A model generated the notes under the pieces. That model was given only the letters and a program-made list of their open reading frames with translations, did no database searches and had not been told where the DNA came from. Positions 35,257 to 44,617 of a stretch of DNA of 64,000 bases are shown here, in pieces. Location: NCBI GenBank assembly GCA_002708715.1, contig PAPB01000028.1, positions 58,590-122,589 on the forward strand, read 5' to 3'. Source of the DNA: Fidelibacterota bacterium (GTDB lineage Bacteria > Fidelibacterota > Marinisomatia > Marinisomatales > UBA1611). A program made the position numbers and the translations under genes. The first letter of the stretch is position 1. The number at the start of each line of letters is the position of its first letter.

Positions 35257-35997
35257 TTATTTAATGTAAATCATTTTTTGAGACTTAATGAGCATATCAT
35301 TTATTTTAAGACAATATAGATACGTTCCAGAAGCGACTTTTTGCCCAAAAGCATTACTACCATTCCATGAAAAATGATTTACACCACGATTTAATATCCC
35401 ATTGTGCAGGATTATGACCTCACTTCCCATTTGATCATAGATAATTAATTCCCCGTTTACGTTATTATCTACAGAAACCTCAAAATTAGTATTTGGATTA
35501 AATGGATTTGGATGGTTTTGACTCAGATTAATTTTTGTAGGAATCAAATCAAATAAATCTAATAATTGGATATCTAAACGCATATGATGTGAAGTTTCTC
35601 GATTTTCAGTTGAATATGCTGCCAAAAAATAGTTATCAGACCATTCAAGAATATCATACGTTAATTCTTCATATCCAAGAATCCCCACTGGTGTAACGAA
35701 CCTTCTAAGAAAAATTATTGTATTATTTTCCTTATCAAAGCCAAAATAGTGATATGCCCAGTTTAAATTGCTATTGTATAATAGATCACATGATGAAGAA
35801 AAAACATAAAATCCTTCTCTAACACCACCCTCGTTAATATCTAATGAAATATTACGATTTTCATAAGTTAGAGATTCAGACTCTAAATCTTCTTGCCCCG
35901 TCCAATATCCAAGAAAATCAGGCTGAGACTGCCCGTTAATAAGACAAGATAAGATATAAAATGATGTTAATGATTTTGCGATTGTATTTTTAGTCAT
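35257..35997 (-). CDS. Small T9SS-targeted secreted protein of unknown function
   Basis: A 246-residue protein with a signal peptide (about 1-22), a mature domain of about 140 residues beginning PDFLGYWTGQEDL, and a C-terminal T9SS sorting domain (NHPNPFNP, then SGTYLYCL and a lysine-rich end). The domain looks like a small lipocalin- or beta-barrel-like unit (GxWxG opening and alternating aromatic strands), but no family was recognised. It lies 33 bases before the M6 protease gene and may be co-transcribed with it. Confidence 0.75.
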   Translation of the reverse strand: MTKNTIAKSLTSFYILSCLINGQSQPDFLGYWTGQEDLESESLTYENRNISLDINEGGVREGFYVFSSSCDLLYNSNLNWAYHYFGFDKENNTIIFLRRFVTPVGILGYEELTYDILEWSDNYFLAAYSTENRETSHHMRLDIQLLDLFDLIPTKINLSQNHPNPFNPNTNFEVSVDNNVNGELIIYDQMGSEVIILHNGILNRGVNHFSWNGSNAFGQKVASGTYLYCLKINDMLIKSQKMIYIK

Positions 35998-36077
35998 TTT
36001 TTACGAATAGCTTATTGGAATATACAATCGAGATGATCGAAAAGTAATAGGCAATAAGAAGGCTGTGCCTCAACTCA

Positions 36078-38750
36078 CTATTTCAATAATAACATTTGAT
36101 TACTTTTCACAATTCCATCACTTTTTAAAGTATATATATATATACCACTGGCAACTTTTTGCCCAGAATCATCTTCTGCACTCCATATAATTGAGTAATT
36201 TCCAGGGTAACCAAATTCATTCACAAGTGTTTTTATCAATTTCCCTTGAAGATTGAAAATTTCCAAAGAATAATGGCCAGCTTGTTTTAAGGAATACGCT
36301 ATTTTGGTCACTGGATTAAAAGGATTTGGATAATTTTGCATTAACATAAAATCATTTAGAATTAAATAATCAATCTCTAGAGCATCACATAAAGAATTAT
36401 ATGCTCCAATAACTGATGATGATTCAGATGCTGTAAGGCACGTGGATTCTTCTTGAAGATTAAAAAGACCATTGATTGGATCACAAAATTGTGGATTTAC
36501 ATCTATAATACCACCAACATTTGTAAATAAAATATTATCCAAACTATTAAGAAGATACTCACCACCTTCTATATCTGAATAACCTATTTCTAAGGAAGTA
36601 AGACCGCTTGCTCCTGGGGAATAAAAAAGCGTACCCTGATTACCCCAAATGATAGAGTTGCTTATAGAAATAACAGAACTATGAAGCGATAAAGCCGAAC
36701 CAAATCCAGCAATATTACCAGAAAATGTAGTATTTGAGAAGTCTATATTAGCCTGATAAGCAACAACGCCTCCTCCATAATCATATCCATTGTTATTTTC
36801 AAAAGAAGTCCAACTTACAGAACCCGTTCCACCATTTTGATATATACCTGCGCCCTCAATAAACGCATCATTCGTCCGAATAACACTTCCTGAAATTGTT
36901 GGATTCGAACTCTCGATGTAAATGCCTCCACCCCAGTAAGCAATGTTATCATGGATCAATACCTCATCTAAAAATGGAGAACCGCCAGTGATATAAATAC
37001 CTCCGCCTAAATTACCTCCATTATTTCGGATTTGAATATTTTTTAGGATTGCATCAGAATTAGACAAATAAATTCCTCCTCCAATTTCTGCTGTATTATC
37101 CTCTACGATAACACTTTCAAGGATTGGAGAACAATTAGAGATTACTATTCCACCTCCAAAAGGATCTGAGCCTCCTCTAAATGAAATTCCTCTTACTATA
37201 ACATTATTATCATCATTACCATCTAAAGAAAAGCACGTCCCACCTAATGGTCCAGGACCAAAATATGTTTCCAAGATTAATTCCGTGCTATCTAGCTCAA
37301 ACGCTCTTGACTCTAAGACAATTTGCTTACCATCAAATTCAATTAGTTCAGTGTAAACGCCCGGATTTAAGCGAATTGTATCACCATCGATTGCTACGCT
37401 TACTGCTTTTTCAATAGTTTCAAAGGGCGTCTCAAGACTTCCATCACTTGCATTATCTCCATTTTGATCTACATACCATACTGGACCTAAGTTAATAGGA
37501 CCACAACCAATTGCAAAGCAACCAACCTGGGCGCCATCTAATCCCCCATCTACACATGGTGAATTTTCTCTGACATAATAATTACCAACTGAGCTTGAAC
37601 AAAAATATGGCTCACTATCTAAATTACCTTCTAACCAATTCAAATCTCCATTATCATTGATATCTACACCATCTTCATTATTTTCAATAATAGAATAACT
37701 AACATTGAGCTCTACTTCTTCACCTTCTGATCTAAAATATACCTGGCTCGACCCATTGCCCCACAAAATAGAGTTTAATAGATTGACCGTAGACTCGTCT
37801 CTCATATAGATACCGTTTCCATATAATCCTGCATTGTTATTGGATGCAGTAAAATTCGTCAAATCAATCTCTGAATTATTTCTTATGTATAATCCAGCAC
37901 CAGAACTCGCGATATTATCTGCAACTAATACATAAGAAAGCGATGGGTCAGCATTATTAATATAGAATCCACCACCAAGGCCTTCGGCAATATTATCAGT
38001 CACAAATAAATGTGAAGCCAATAAATCGGCATCATCTTTTAGTCCTATAGCTCCACCTGAATTATTTGCTGAATTCTGCGAGAATGTAACATATTCCATG
38101 GTCGGACTTGATGAACTTTTTAAATAACATCCACCGCCAAATTCAGCCGTATTCTCGAAAAAGATACAATCATAAAAAATTGGACTAGAACCATCTCTAG
38201 CATATAATCCACCACCAACGTCGTCCGTTTCATTCTCTAGTATAGAACAACCATAGAATTCTGGTGAAGATTCAAAACAAAAAATACCAGCACCGCCTCC
38301 AGCATTAGCCGTATTATTCTGTATTATACAATCTTTAATTAATGGATCGCTATTTTCACAATATACACCGCCTCCGTAAGTATAGAAAGATCCATTATTA
38401 TCTGGGTCTTCATTATTACCAGTACCATTTTGTATTGTAAAACCCTGCAAAATTGAATTACTGTCCTCACCAGAATTAAAAGTAACTACACTACCTTCTC
38501 CTTGGGCATCTATTATGGTAACGCCAATAAGAAGCGAATCGTTATCTAAAATATAATTGGAAGATAAAACAATATCCTTACCATTAAAATTTATATTTTC
38601 AAAATAAACACCTGGTGATACAAAAATAGAGTCTCCATTACTCGAACCATTAATTGCAGCTTGGATATTTGCGTAATCATTAGGTACAAATATTGTTTCT
38701 GAATATATAAAGGAAAAAAGTAAAACAAATGTAAATAAAATCTTTTTCAT
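36078..38750 (-). CDS. Duplicated right-handed beta-helix protein with T9SS sorting domain
   Basis: About 890 residues. It has a signal peptide (MKKILFTFVLLFSFIYS), then two copies of a parallel beta-helix module. Each is introduced by the same segment: DYANIQAAINGSSNGDSIFVSPGVYFENI and PFETIEKAVSVAIDGDTIRLNPGVYTELI. Rungs of the type NNTAxxGGGIYxxxSxPxxxxxxI are visible in large number in both. A T9SS sorting domain ends the protein (NYPNPFNP, ASGIYIYTLK). Such proteins often bind or cleave polysaccharides, but no lyase catalytic motif was identified. The start at 38750 (MKK) gives a normal signal peptide; an upstream ATG at 38777 would add nine residues. Confidence 0.85.
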   Translation of the reverse strand: MKKILFTFVLLFSFIYSETIFVPNDYANIQAAINGSSNGDSIFVSPGVYFENINFNGKDIVLSSNYILDNDSLLIGVTIIDAQGEGSVVTFNSGEDSNSILQGFTIQNGTGNNEDPDNNGSFYTYGGGVYCENSDPLIKDCIIQNNTANAGGGAGIFCFESSPEFYGCSILENETDDVGGGLYARDGSSPIFYDCIFFENTAEFGGGCYLKSSSSPTMEYVTFSQNSANNSGGAIGLKDDADLLASHLFVTDNIAEGLGGGFYINNADPSLSYVLVADNIASSGAGLYIRNNSEIDLTNFTASNNNAGLYGNGIYMRDESTVNLLNSILWGNGSSQVYFRSEGEEVELNVSYSIIENNEDGVDINDNGDLNWLEGNLDSEPYFCSSSVGNYYVRENSPCVDGGLDGAQVGCFAIGCGPINLGPVWYVDQNGDNASDGSLETPFETIEKAVSVAIDGDTIRLNPGVYTELIEFDGKQIVLESRAFELDSTELILETYFGPGPLGGTCFSLDGNDDNNVIVRGISFRGGSDPFGGGIVISNCSPILESVIVEDNTAEIGGGIYLSNSDAILKNIQIRNNGGNLGGGIYITGGSPFLDEVLIHDNIAYWGGGIYIESSNPTISGSVIRTNDAFIEGAGIYQNGGTGSVSWTSFENNNGYDYGGGVVAYQANIDFSNTTFSGNIAGFGSALSLHSSVISISNSIIWGNQGTLFYSPGASGLTSLEIGYSDIEGGEYLLNSLDNILFTNVGGIIDVNPQFCDPINGLFNLQEESTCLTASESSSVIGAYNSLCDALEIDYLILNDFMLMQNYPNPFNPVTKIAYSLKQAGHYSLEIFNLQGKLIKTLVNEFGYPGNYSIIWSAEDDSGQKVASGIYIYTLKSDGIVKSNQMLLLK

Positions 38751-38874
38751 CATTAATCTGTATTTTTCACATGCCAAAATTAAATAAATAAAAACAATAA
38801 TTATGGATGAAGTTGAACATTTACTATATTAATTTCTGCAGCTTTAATCTAAGTATTATTTAATATTAACGTTT

Positions 38875-40014
38875 ATGTATATAGCAGTACCCAAAGAATT
38901 AGACAAACTAGAGCCACGTGTTGCGGTCACACCCAATTCAGTTAAAGATATTATTAAATCTGGTCTTGAAGTATATATTGAGTCTGGTGCTGGACTCAAA
39001 TCATTCATCTCAGATAATGACTACCAAAATGCTGGTGCAAATATTATAAATAATTCAAATGAAATACTGTCAAATGCAGATATAACTCTAAAAGTGCTAT
39101 CACCATCGCCTAAAGAGATAGCAATACTAAAGCAAAATTCAACCCTCATATCTTTGTGCCAAACAACACGTGAACTAGAGACGGTAAAATTACTATCTAA
39201 TGGATCAATTACAGCATTTTCCATGCATCTTATTCCAAGGACCACTCTGGCCCAAAAAATGGATGCGCTTTCATCTCAGGCTAATATTGCAGGATATAAA
39301 GCCGTCCTAATAGCAGCAAGTCGTCTGGGTGTCTACATGCCACTACTTATGACTGCTGCTGGTACTATTCGGCCTGCTAAGGTTCTCGTACTAGGTGCTG
39401 GTGTTGCAGGACTACAGGCTATAGCAACAGCCAAAAGGTTAGGTGCCCAGGTAGAGGCATTTGATGTCCGACCAATAGTAAAAGAACAAGTAGAGTCATT
39501 GGGCGCAAAGTTTATTGAAGTAGAATCAAATTCAGAAGAAGGTGTTGGACAAGGTGGTTATGCGAAAGAAACTTCAGAAGATTATAAAAAGAAACAACAA
39601 GAACTAATACATGAACATATTAGCAAATCAAATGTCGTTATCACCACCGCACTAATTCCAGGTAAACCAGCTCCATTGCTAATTCCAAAATCTATGGTAG
39701 AATCTATGAAACCTGGTTCTGTGATAATGGATTTAGCATCTGAGAATGGTGGAAATTGTGAATTAACTAAAAAAGATAAAATTATTGAACATCAACAAAT
39801 CACTATTGATGGCACCTCCAATCTTCCTGGATCAATGCCAGTACACGCTAGTGAATTATATGCTAAAAATGTTGCAGCATTTCTTACATATATGGTAAAA
39901 GATGGAAAACTAAATATAAATATGGAAGACGAGATTATATCTGGCGCCATCTACACCCATAATGGAAATATAACCCATAAACCAACAAAAGAATTAATTG
40001 ATAAAGAGTTATAG
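38875..40014 (+). CDS. pntAA: NAD(P) transhydrogenase subunit alpha, part 1 (NAD-binding)
   Basis: A 379-residue soluble subunit that binds NAD(H). It has the opening YIAVPKELDKLEPRVAVTP, the Rossmann loop VLVLGAGVAGLQAIATAK (about 171-188) followed by VEAFDVRP, and VVITTALIPGKPAPLLI. The enzyme couples hydride transfer between NADH and NADP to proton movement and mainly supplies NADPH. As in Rhodospirillum, subunit alpha is split into two genes. The next gene starts 2 bases after this one. The gene is divergent from the beta-helix gene, with a 124-base AT-rich gap (38751-38874) that probably holds promoters for both. No Shine-Dalgarno is visible. Confidence 0.95.
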   Translation: MYIAVPKELDKLEPRVAVTPNSVKDIIKSGLEVYIESGAGLKSFISDNDYQNAGANIINNSNEILSNADITLKVLSPSPKEIAILKQNSTLISLCQTTRELETVKLLSNGSITAFSMHLIPRTTLAQKMDALSSQANIAGYKAVLIAASRLGVYMPLLMTAAGTIRPAKVLVLGAGVAGLQAIATAKRLGAQVEAFDVRPIVKEQVESLGAKFIEVESNSEEGVGQGGYAKETSEDYKKKQQELIHEHISKSNVVITTALIPGKPAPLLIPKSMVESMKPGSVIMDLASENGGNCELTKKDKIIEHQQITIDGTSNLPGSMPVHASELYAKNVAAFLTYMVKDGKLNINMEDEIISGAIYTHNGNITHKPTKELIDKEL

Positions 40015-40016
40015 AT

Positions 40017-40286
40017 ATGGACATTAATATCCTAACTGTATTTATATTAGCTATTTTTGTAGGATTTGAAATAATAACTAAAGTTCCTCCTACTTTACAT
40101 ACCCCTTTAATGAGTGGCTCAAATGCTATATCAGGGATAGCAATTGTAGGTGCAATTATTTCTACAAAGATTAGTGGAGAAGTTGGATCTTATCTCGGAT
40201 TAATAGCAGTAATTTTCGCAACTATCAATGTTATCGGGGGTTTTATGGTAACAGATAGAATGTTAAAAATGTTCAAACGAAAATAG
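40017..40286 (+). CDS. pntAB: NAD(P) transhydrogenase subunit alpha, part 2 (membrane)
   Basis: An 89-residue membrane protein with three hydrophobic segments, matching the 4TM_pntA domain: FILAIFVGFEIITKVPPTLHTPLMSGSNAISGIAIVGA is the family signature. Together with PntB it forms the proton channel. It lies 2 bases after part 1 and 4 before pntB. Confidence 0.93.
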   Translation: MDINILTVFILAIFVGFEIITKVPPTLHTPLMSGSNAISGIAIVGAIISTKISGEVGSYLGLIAVIFATINVIGGFMVTDRMLKMFKRK

Positions 40287-40290
40287 CATT

Positions 40291-41664
40291 ATGATCAATT
40301 TTTCCAGCATCGCATATGTTTTAGCTTCTGTGCTTTTTATACTTGGTATAAAAAAATTAAGTCACCCAAAGACTGCTAGAGATGGGAATTTTATTGCGGC
40401 ATTCGGTATGCTAATCGCAATTGTAGCAACTCTAATTTCTTATGGACAAATTGATTTTAAACTAATAATCATTGGTATGATTATTGGTGCAATTATTGGT
40501 GCAACATTCGCCATTAAGGTAGAAATGACACAAATGCCGCAGATGGTAGCTATTTTTAATGGATTTGGTGGAGGAGCCTCTGCATTAGTAGCCGCAGCAG
40601 AATTTTTAAATTCAAGCACAATCACTACATTCACAATGTCGACTATCATCATATCTATCTTTATTGGGACACTTACTCTCACTGGTAGCTTTATTGCATT
40701 TGGCAAACTCCAAGGATTTATTAGTGGTCAGCCTATAGTATTTCCTGGCCAACAAGTTTTAAATGCCATCCTCGCAATAGCTCTATTGGTCGCAGGCTTT
40801 TTTGTAGTTGAAACATCTGGTGAAATGAACTTCTTTTTTGTTGTACTTGCAATATCTGCAATATTAGGAGTTACACTTACTATACCAATTGGTGGTGCAG
40901 ACATGCCAGTCGTTATTTCTTTATTAAATTCCTATTCTGGGATCGCAGCAGCAGCTACTGGTTTTGTTCTAATGAATAATGGATTAATTATTTCTGGTGC
41001 TTTAGTTGGAGCCTCTGGACTTATCCTTACCAATATTATGTGTAAAGGTATGAATAGGTCTTTAGCTAACGTGATCTTTGGCGCTGTCGGCCTTGAGCAA
41101 GAATCATCTGGATCAGGAACAGAAAAGCAAATATCAATCAAAAGTTATTCTACTGAAGAAGCTGCAATGATATTTGATGCAGCAGAAAAAGTTATTGTAG
41201 TTCCTGGTTATGGGCTAGCTGTTGCCCAAGCTCAACATGCAGTGCGCGAAGTTGCTGAATTTTTAGAAAAAAAAGGGAAAACCGTACTTTACGCTATCCA
41301 CCCCGTTGCAGGTCGTATGCCTGGTCATATGAATGTACTTTTAGCAGAAGCGAATATACCCTATGATCAACTGAAAGATCTTGAAGAAGTAAATCCCGAG
41401 TTTGAAGATTGTGATGTTGCACTTGTTCTTGGAGCGAATGATGTAGTCAATCCTGCTGCTAGACATGATACTTCTTCACCAATATATGGTATGCCTATCT
41501 TGGATGTAGATAAATCTCGTACTGTAATTATTAACAAACGTACGATGAACACAGGATTTGCTGGTATTCAGAATGAATTATTTGGCTTTGATAATTCTAT
41601 AATGGTCTTTGGCGATGCTAAAGACATGCTTCAACAACTACTTAAAGATCTAAAAGAACTCTAA
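40291..41664 (+). CDS. pntB: NAD(P) transhydrogenase subunit beta
   Basis: A 457-residue subunit: about nine membrane helices (1-260), then a soluble NADP-binding domain with VIVVPGYGLAVAQAQHAVRE (about 303-322), HPVAGRMPGHMNVLLAEA, LGANDVVNPAAR and KRTMNTGFAGIQNELF. All conserved segments are present, so the operon should encode a complete transhydrogenase. It converges with the TerB-like gene, 48 bases away. Confidence 0.95.
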   Translation: MINFSSIAYVLASVLFILGIKKLSHPKTARDGNFIAAFGMLIAIVATLISYGQIDFKLIIIGMIIGAIIGATFAIKVEMTQMPQMVAIFNGFGGGASALVAAAEFLNSSTITTFTMSTIIISIFIGTLTLTGSFIAFGKLQGFISGQPIVFPGQQVLNAILAIALLVAGFFVVETSGEMNFFFVVLAISAILGVTLTIPIGGADMPVVISLLNSYSGIAAAATGFVLMNNGLIISGALVGASGLILTNIMCKGMNRSLANVIFGAVGLEQESSGSGTEKQISIKSYSTEEAAMIFDAAEKVIVVPGYGLAVAQAQHAVREVAEFLEKKGKTVLYAIHPVAGRMPGHMNVLLAEANIPYDQLKDLEEVNPEFEDCDVALVLGANDVVNPAARHDTSSPIYGMPILDVDKSRTVIINKRTMNTGFAGIQNELFGFDNSIMVFGDAKDMLQQLLKDLKEL

Positions 41665-41712
41665 AAAATTGTTTTACCTTTTATTTATTTGAAAAGAATA
41701 TTATTTAATCTA

Positions 41713-42747
41713 TTATTTATGAGGCACAACTGACACTTTAGTTGTGCCAGAATATAAACCGAGATCTATATATTTTTTACATACAGCCTCTGCATAATCC
41801 TCTGAAAAATAGCGTCCTACCTTAAAAACTTTTCCGCCTCTATCTTGTACAATATTCAATTCAGGTAATAGCTCACGTACTGCATCCATCTGTTCTTCAC
41901 CTTGCGGTACAATATTTACCTCATACATCTCAATATTACCGCCTTTTTCAGAACTAACATAGTGTGCTATCATACCAGTAAACTCGGCAACAGCCATTGC
42001 CTCTTCATCGGTTACCTCATCATCAGCCTCTGCCATAAGATTTATTAAATCTACCAACCCTTCAGCCACATCTGTATCAGGTCCTTCATCCAAATAAGAC
42101 TGGACAAGCCCTTTTAACTCAACAAGATTAGTAATCTCTTCTGGTTTGCCTGGTTTTAATTCAGGTATATCAATACCCCATTTTCCTGAAAATTGATTAA
42201 TTAGGTCAATCTCTTCCTTGGCAATATCATCATCAATTGCAGCTAATTTTTTCAGGATCTCTATTATTTTATTCGCACCCTTAGGTCGAAGCATATCAGT
42301 AATGAGTTCACCTGACTCCTTGCCCTCAAGTTTGAGCGCCTTTCCTATTAACGTTATAATACCAATACCACGATTCTTATCTACAAAATAGCCTGTACCT
42401 ATCAATGTAAAAACAGTTGCCAATACTAGAGCAACAACACTCTTTGCAGCTGAAAAATAATCATTAGTAATTAATAAACTGTTTAATAAAAATGGAAAAC
42501 CAACTGCAAAGCCTAACATTGCCGCAACGATAGAAATACTATTTGCAACTTCCTCGTTTTTTCTTCTTTTCCAAATCTTATTTACTGTAAGATAGCCTTT
42601 AATAAGAGAAAATATGAGGGCACCTGATACTAGTACACCAATAAGTTTTTCAAATAATGTTAATTCTGAGTCCTGAGATGCAAAGACATATGATAAAAAA
42701 ATAAAATTACATAATAAAATTTTGAAAACTGGTTTTTTTTTATTCAT
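41713..42747 (-). CDS. Membrane protein with TerB-like helical domains
   Basis: A 344-residue protein with a signal-peptide-like start (about 1-23) and three further hydrophobic segments (about 30-130). The rest is helical and acidic, with two segments that resemble TerB/tellurite-resistance helices: LKKLAAIDDDIAKEEIDLINQF and LINLMAEADDEVTDEEAMAVAEF (the LMAxADGxxxxEE pattern). The C-terminal 80 residues form a small alpha/beta unit that looks like a SPOR-type fold (VNIVPQGEEQMDAVRELLPE and VGRYFSEDYAEAVCKKY). Function is unknown. It lies 19 bases after the small acidic protein gene, so the two probably form an operon. Its last codons contain a perfect inverted repeat (41723-41748). Confidence 0.7.
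   Translation of the reverse strand: MNKKKPVFKILLCNFIFLSYVFASQDSELTLFEKLIGVLVSGALIFSLIKGYLTVNKIWKRRKNEEVANSISIVAAMLGFAVGFPFLLNSLLITNDYFSAAKSVVALVLATVFTLIGTGYFVDKNRGIGIITLIGKALKLEGKESGELITDMLRPKGANKIIEILKKLAAIDDDIAKEEIDLINQFSGKWGIDIPELKPGKPEEITNLVELKGLVQSYLDEGPDTDVAEGLVDLINLMAEADDEVTDEEAMAVAEFTGMIAHYVSSEKGGNIEMYEVNIVPQGEEQMDAVRELLPELNIVQDRGGKVFKVGRYFSEDYAEAVCKKYIDLGLYSGTTKVSVVPHK
41723..41748. terminator. Inverted repeat in the end of the TerB-like gene, possible bidirectional terminator
   Basis: GGCACAACT (41723-41731) and AGTTGTGCC (41740-41748) are perfect complements around an 8-base loop. The stem lies between the ends of two convergent genes, pntB (+) and the TerB-like gene (-), which suits a shared terminator. 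Neither side has a good T run, so it may act weakly or need Rho. Confidence 0.4.
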
Positions 42748-42766
42748 AGTGTTTTCTTTTCATGAT

Positions 42767-42949
42767 TTAACTAATCTCTTCTAAAATTTCATAGAAGGTT
42801 TTAATTGATTCTTCTTTCTTGCTACCAAATTTTCTTTCACAATAATGATATACTATATCTTCAACAAATTCTTCATACTCATCTTCAGTATAAAGTTCAA
42901 GGATAGTTTCTAAGTATTCTTTAAGCTCTTCTCGTTGTGTTTCAGTCAT
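42767..42949 (-). CDS. Small acidic helical protein of unknown function
   Basis: A 60-residue protein, strongly acidic and predicted helical, with repeated E/Y pairs (LELYTEDEYEEFVEDIVYHY) and a C-terminal FGSKKEESIKTFYEILEEI. No family was recognised. It precedes the TerB-like gene by 19 bases in the same direction. Codon pattern and full open frame make it a plausible real gene. Confidence 0.55.
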   Translation of the reverse strand: MTETQREELKEYLETILELYTEDEYEEFVEDIVYHYCERKFGSKKEESIKTFYEILEEIS

Positions 42950-42990
42950 TGAAATAATAATTTCCCTTAATCAAATTTAATACAATATTT

Positions 42991-43077
42991 GGACAGATGG
43001 CAGAGTCTGGTTGAATGCGCTTCACTCGAAATGCAGTGTGCCTTATGGGTACCAAAGGTTTGAATCCCTCTCTCCAC
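42991..43077 (+). tRNA. Degenerate tRNA-Ser-like sequence (anticodon position CGA)
   Basis: This stretch aligns with tRNA-Ser: the segment TGGCAGAGT..GGTTGAATGC of a serine D-arm (with two extra bases), an anticodon loop CTCGAAA with CGA at 43027-43029, a long variable arm GTGCC/GGTAC and a T-loop TTTGAAT. It looks decayed: the anticodon stem has one mismatch, the T-stem has two, the invariant T-loop C56 is T, and the acceptor strands pair only partly. Probably a pseudo-tRNA, or a diverged gene. It lies in the gap between the small acidic gene and the PH-domain gene. Confidence 0.5.
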
Positions 43078-43163
43078 TTGTAAATAAAAGGTATTCTTTC
43101 TAATCAGCTTAGGTACGGGACAAGCTATAACTTGACGAGAATGTAGTGGATGCTTCTTATAAA

Positions 43164-43179
43164 TTCTAAAATTTTAGAA
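43164..43179. repeat. Perfect 16-base AT-rich palindrome
   Basis: TTCTAAAATTTTAGAA is a perfect palindrome in the gap after the PH-domain gene stop. It could be part of a terminator or an operator, but there is no T run, and short palindromes occur by chance in AT-rich DNA. Confidence 0.3.
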
Positions 43180-43229
43180 GTAAAGATATTCTCTATTTTT
43201 GGTAAAGAAATAAAGATTCTTAACCTAAT

Positions 43230-43655
43230 TTATTCGTAGTCTACTTCCTTTACACCCTTCTTGTCACGTCTTTGCTCAACTGCTGTTCTTATTTGTTCTC
43301 GCAATTCATTGCCATTTCCTATTGCTGGCACTGATATAGTTGGATGAGATCTATCAGAACTTGAAAGTATTAAATTAGATAATCCTACAAGTCGTAGCCA
43401 AAACGGTTGGGATAACTTTATGTCCTTTATCCTATAAAGTTCACATTCATCAGTATTTTTACTTAAAATACCCTTAGATTCTATAATTCTCTCATTTGTT
43501 ATTTCAAATTGCCAAGTGCGAACTATTAAATACCTATAAGCTGCTACAATGAGACTTAAACCCAATGTGAATGGAGCTAAAATTCCACAAACTAGAAAGG
43601 ATATAAAATTTGACCATTGAGATGGGTTACCTTTCCAAATAGTATTTTCACTCAT
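43230..43655 (-). CDS. PH-domain membrane protein (bPH_2 family)
   Basis: A 141-residue protein. One hydrophobic hairpin (about 15-45) is followed by a bacterial PH-like domain with the family pattern FEITNERIIESKGILSKNTDECELYRIKDIKLSQPFWLRLVGLSNLILSSSD. It is close to YdbS/YdbT-type proteins of unknown role in membrane homeostasis. Complete in length for a single-domain member. It stands alone with gaps on both sides. Confidence 0.82.
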   Translation of the reverse strand: MSENTIWKGNPSQWSNFISFLVCGILAPFTLGLSLIVAAYRYLIVRTWQFEITNERIIESKGILSKNTDECELYRIKDIKLSQPFWLRLVGLSNLILSSSDRSHPTISVPAIGNGNELREQIRTAVEQRRDKKGVKEVDYE

Positions 43656-44048
43656 TTTTGATTCTCCAATTAACCTTATTGATCAAATATACATAATGTT
43701 GAATACATTTTACAAGATGATGTGTGTGATATTTTAATTTATTTGGGAAACTAGTTTATACTAAGAACTAAAAACAACATAATCTCAACATAGAAACGTG
43801 ATAAAATCGTGAAATTGATAAATTATAAAGTTCTATAGAATTATATAAATGTTTATAAAACAAAATGCTAAAAGGTGTAGTTTATCTTTTTTCATGTAGA
43901 AGAGACAATGTGCCCGTTGCTCTCTAAATGCAATATGCCCTTTGGTTATTAGAGGTTCGAATCCCCTATCTTCACCTTTCATCAAAAATTAAAAAATAAA
44001 ATTAAAAATATTTCAAAGCAAATATATAACCTAATGATATGTATACTC
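43656..44048. other. Gene-free AT-rich gap containing a second tRNA-Ser relic
   Basis: A 393-base gap between the PH-domain gene and the truncated methyltransferase. I see no open frame worth reporting. Apart from the tRNA-like sequence at 43896-43975 it is plain AT-rich DNA with T/A runs. Confidence 0.6.
43896..43975 (+). tRNA. Decayed tRNA-Ser-like sequence with CUA anticodon triplet
   Basis: It aligns with the relic at 42991-43077 over the 3' half: CTCTAAATGCAATATGCC against CTCGAAATGCAGTGTGCC, then a T-arm with an intact TTCGAAT loop. Most of the D-arm is deleted. The anticodon stem TTGCT/TGCAA has one mismatch, the variable arm no longer pairs well, and the acceptor can pair (GT-A-GAAGA with TCTTCAC) only with a bulge. 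The triplet at 43924-43926 is CTA, which would read UAG; it is probably the decay product of CGA. A functional tRNA is unlikely. Confidence 0.45.
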
Positions 44049-44468
44049 TTATCCCTTGATAAAATTTGGTTTGTTAAATAAATAATACATTGTTGGATTC
44101 AACCCATATTTTTGAATGTGAGGATTCAAGTATTTATCACGTTTAACAATAAGATTATAACCATAACTTTCTATTAATGGCTTAAAATCAATTTTATCAA
44201 ATGATATTAAATCACCTTTATATTCTTCACCAGAATTTGGCACAATAAATAAATACTGTATTTTCATTTTATTTATTTTGTCTATCCAAAATTTCACAAA
44301 ATCAATTGTCATCTCAGAGAAACTATGAATATTAATAGCTAGACTTATATTTTGATTTTTCATCAAATTATTTACTTGGTTAATAGGTACTACAGATACT
44401 TGATTTATTTTATGATATTCTTTCAAATAGTACCGCAAAAATAATCGTAATCGTATAAAAATATTCAT
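44049..44468 (-). pseudogene. Truncated sugar O-methyltransferase (C-terminal part)
   Basis: The 139-residue product looks like the C-terminal part of the putative sugar O-methyltransferase family seen in surface-polysaccharide clusters: LAINIHSFSEMTIDFVKFWIDKI and IQYLFIVPNSGEEYKGD are typical. The N-terminal region with the SAM-binding motif is missing; full members have roughly 300 or more residues. The frame has a stop shortly before its first ATG, and no matching N-terminal half was found upstream. It is most likely a gene remnant in the acquired AT-rich patch. Confidence 0.6.
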
Positions 44469-44617
44469 AACTATATTACATATTAATCATTCTAAAATAA
44501 ATTTTACAAATAACAAAATAAAAATTATTAACTTAACCACAATGTATGCTCAAATTTAATTTTTAATAAATCTTTATTGGATTATTTCTATAAAATTTTC
44601 TAATTAGCGTAAATATT

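Noticed and set aside
38751..38874. A standard promoter for the pnt operon
   Set aside because: Several AT-rich hexamers could be -10 sites, but none has a -35 partner at proper spacing, so no call was made.
43924..43926. A working amber suppressor tRNA
   Set aside because: The D-arm is largely deleted and stems contain mismatches; the CTA is more simply explained by one change from CGA during decay.
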